Below are positions 19,877-20,316 of a stretch of DNA of 20,316 nt, piece after piece. This DNA comes from Mesotaenium endlicherianum. Taxonomy: Eukaryota > Streptophyta > Zygnematophyceae > Zygnematales > Mesotaeniaceae. The translations under genes were made by a program, and so were the position numbers. The stretch is taken from contig WELA01004268.1 of assembly GCA_009602735.1 (NCBI GenBank), positions 1,733,693 to 1,754,008 on the forward strand, written 5' to 3'. How positions within the stretch are numbered: the first letter of the stretch is position 1; each line of letters starts with the position of its first letter. A model generated the notes under the pieces. The model worked only from the letters and a program-made list of their open reading frames with translations. It was not told the DNA's origin and made no database searches.

Positions 19877-20316
19877 CTGCACGCACACGCACACGCACAG
19901 AGGAAGGGAGAGGCAGATTGAGAGGCGGACTCGGAGCAGGCTAACACGACTTGTGAGGCAAGGCGTGCGATAACTTCATCCGTGCAAGCGCAAGGCCCTT
20001 ACATGACTTGTGCAACAGTGGCAGCTGCCAAGGCAGACAGGGGCGGCCGACATGGCAGGGCAAGGCACAACCCTACACAGGCTTCACCTTTGTATCCATC
20101 CATCGCCCTGAGGTATCCCCTTCCAACGCAATTTCACAGGAGGGAAGGGGAGGAAAGTGCCCATGAGGGTTCAGCGCGGCCTGTGCCCGTGTGGAAGCCA
20201 CAGCAATCTTGATCGCCGTACCACTTTAGAGTAGAGCAGAGGGGCAGGCAGACCGGCACACATATAAAGAAGGGAAGACAGGCACGAGACAGGTGTACAC
20301 AAGCCCCCCCCCCCCC
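19877..20316. other. Probable intron of the SPX-MFS gene, ending in poly-C
   Basis: No exon could be recognised on the minus strand here, although earlier coding exons must lie upstream, off the window. The last 13 bases are C, mirroring the left end. Confidence 0.45.

Noticed and set aside
1..20316. A mobile element, virus-derived segment or defence-like system
   Set aside because: No transposase, reverse transcriptase, integrase, long terminal repeats or other hallmark was found in any frame.

Overview
The window reads as nuclear DNA from a green-lineage eukaryote (alga or plant). Genes are split by GT-AG introns. Proteins typical of green organisms are present, including a chloroplast-lumen cytochrome c6A with a targeting leader, an LPA1-type P-loop protein and an SPX-MFS vacuolar phosphate transporter. 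There is also a cluster of degenerate plant-type telomere motifs (TTTAGGG). Microsatellites are dense and one N lies inside a GA tract. Both window ends are poly-C, which looks like contig ends of a draft assembly. I cannot name the species. Nothing prokaryotic, viral or transposon-like was recognised.

Layout. About 1-3670, minus strand: the 5' part of a gene matching the N-terminal region of Integrator complex subunit 1; most of it lies beyond the left end. 3865-4662, minus: an ORF with two tandem EAR-like DLN motifs and an SV40-like nuclear localisation motif. The telomere-motif cluster (3831-3868) lies between these two genes, upstream of the Integrator gene. 4663-7310: mostly non-coding, with one uncertain plus-strand exon. 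7311-9566, minus: a complete six-exon cytochrome c6A gene. 9760-10458: the shared 5' flank between cytochrome c6A and the divergent LPA1 gene, next to a short direct repeat. 10459-16203, plus: a complete nine-exon LPA1 homologue of about 1108 residues. 16204-17474: a gene-free convergent spacer. 17475-19876, minus: the last four exons of an SPX-MFS vacuolar phosphate transporter; its SPX domain and first membrane helices lie beyond the right end.

Splice models were built by joining exons whose reading phases agree and whose products match remembered family motifs. Phase is consistent throughout the cytochrome c6A (597 nt), LPA1 (3327 nt) and SPX-MFS fragment (657 nt) models, which supports them.

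Functional context. LPA1 genes affect phytate (inositol hexakisphosphate) content, and SPX domains sense inositol (pyro)phosphates, so the two convergent genes on the right both belong to phosphate homeostasis. Cytochrome c6A (thylakoid lumen) and Integrator (nuclear RNA processing) have no evident link to them. No new multi-gene system is visible. The best leads are the c6A residue at the redox-tuning position, the phosphate-related gene pair, the tandem DLN protein and the telomere-motif cluster.
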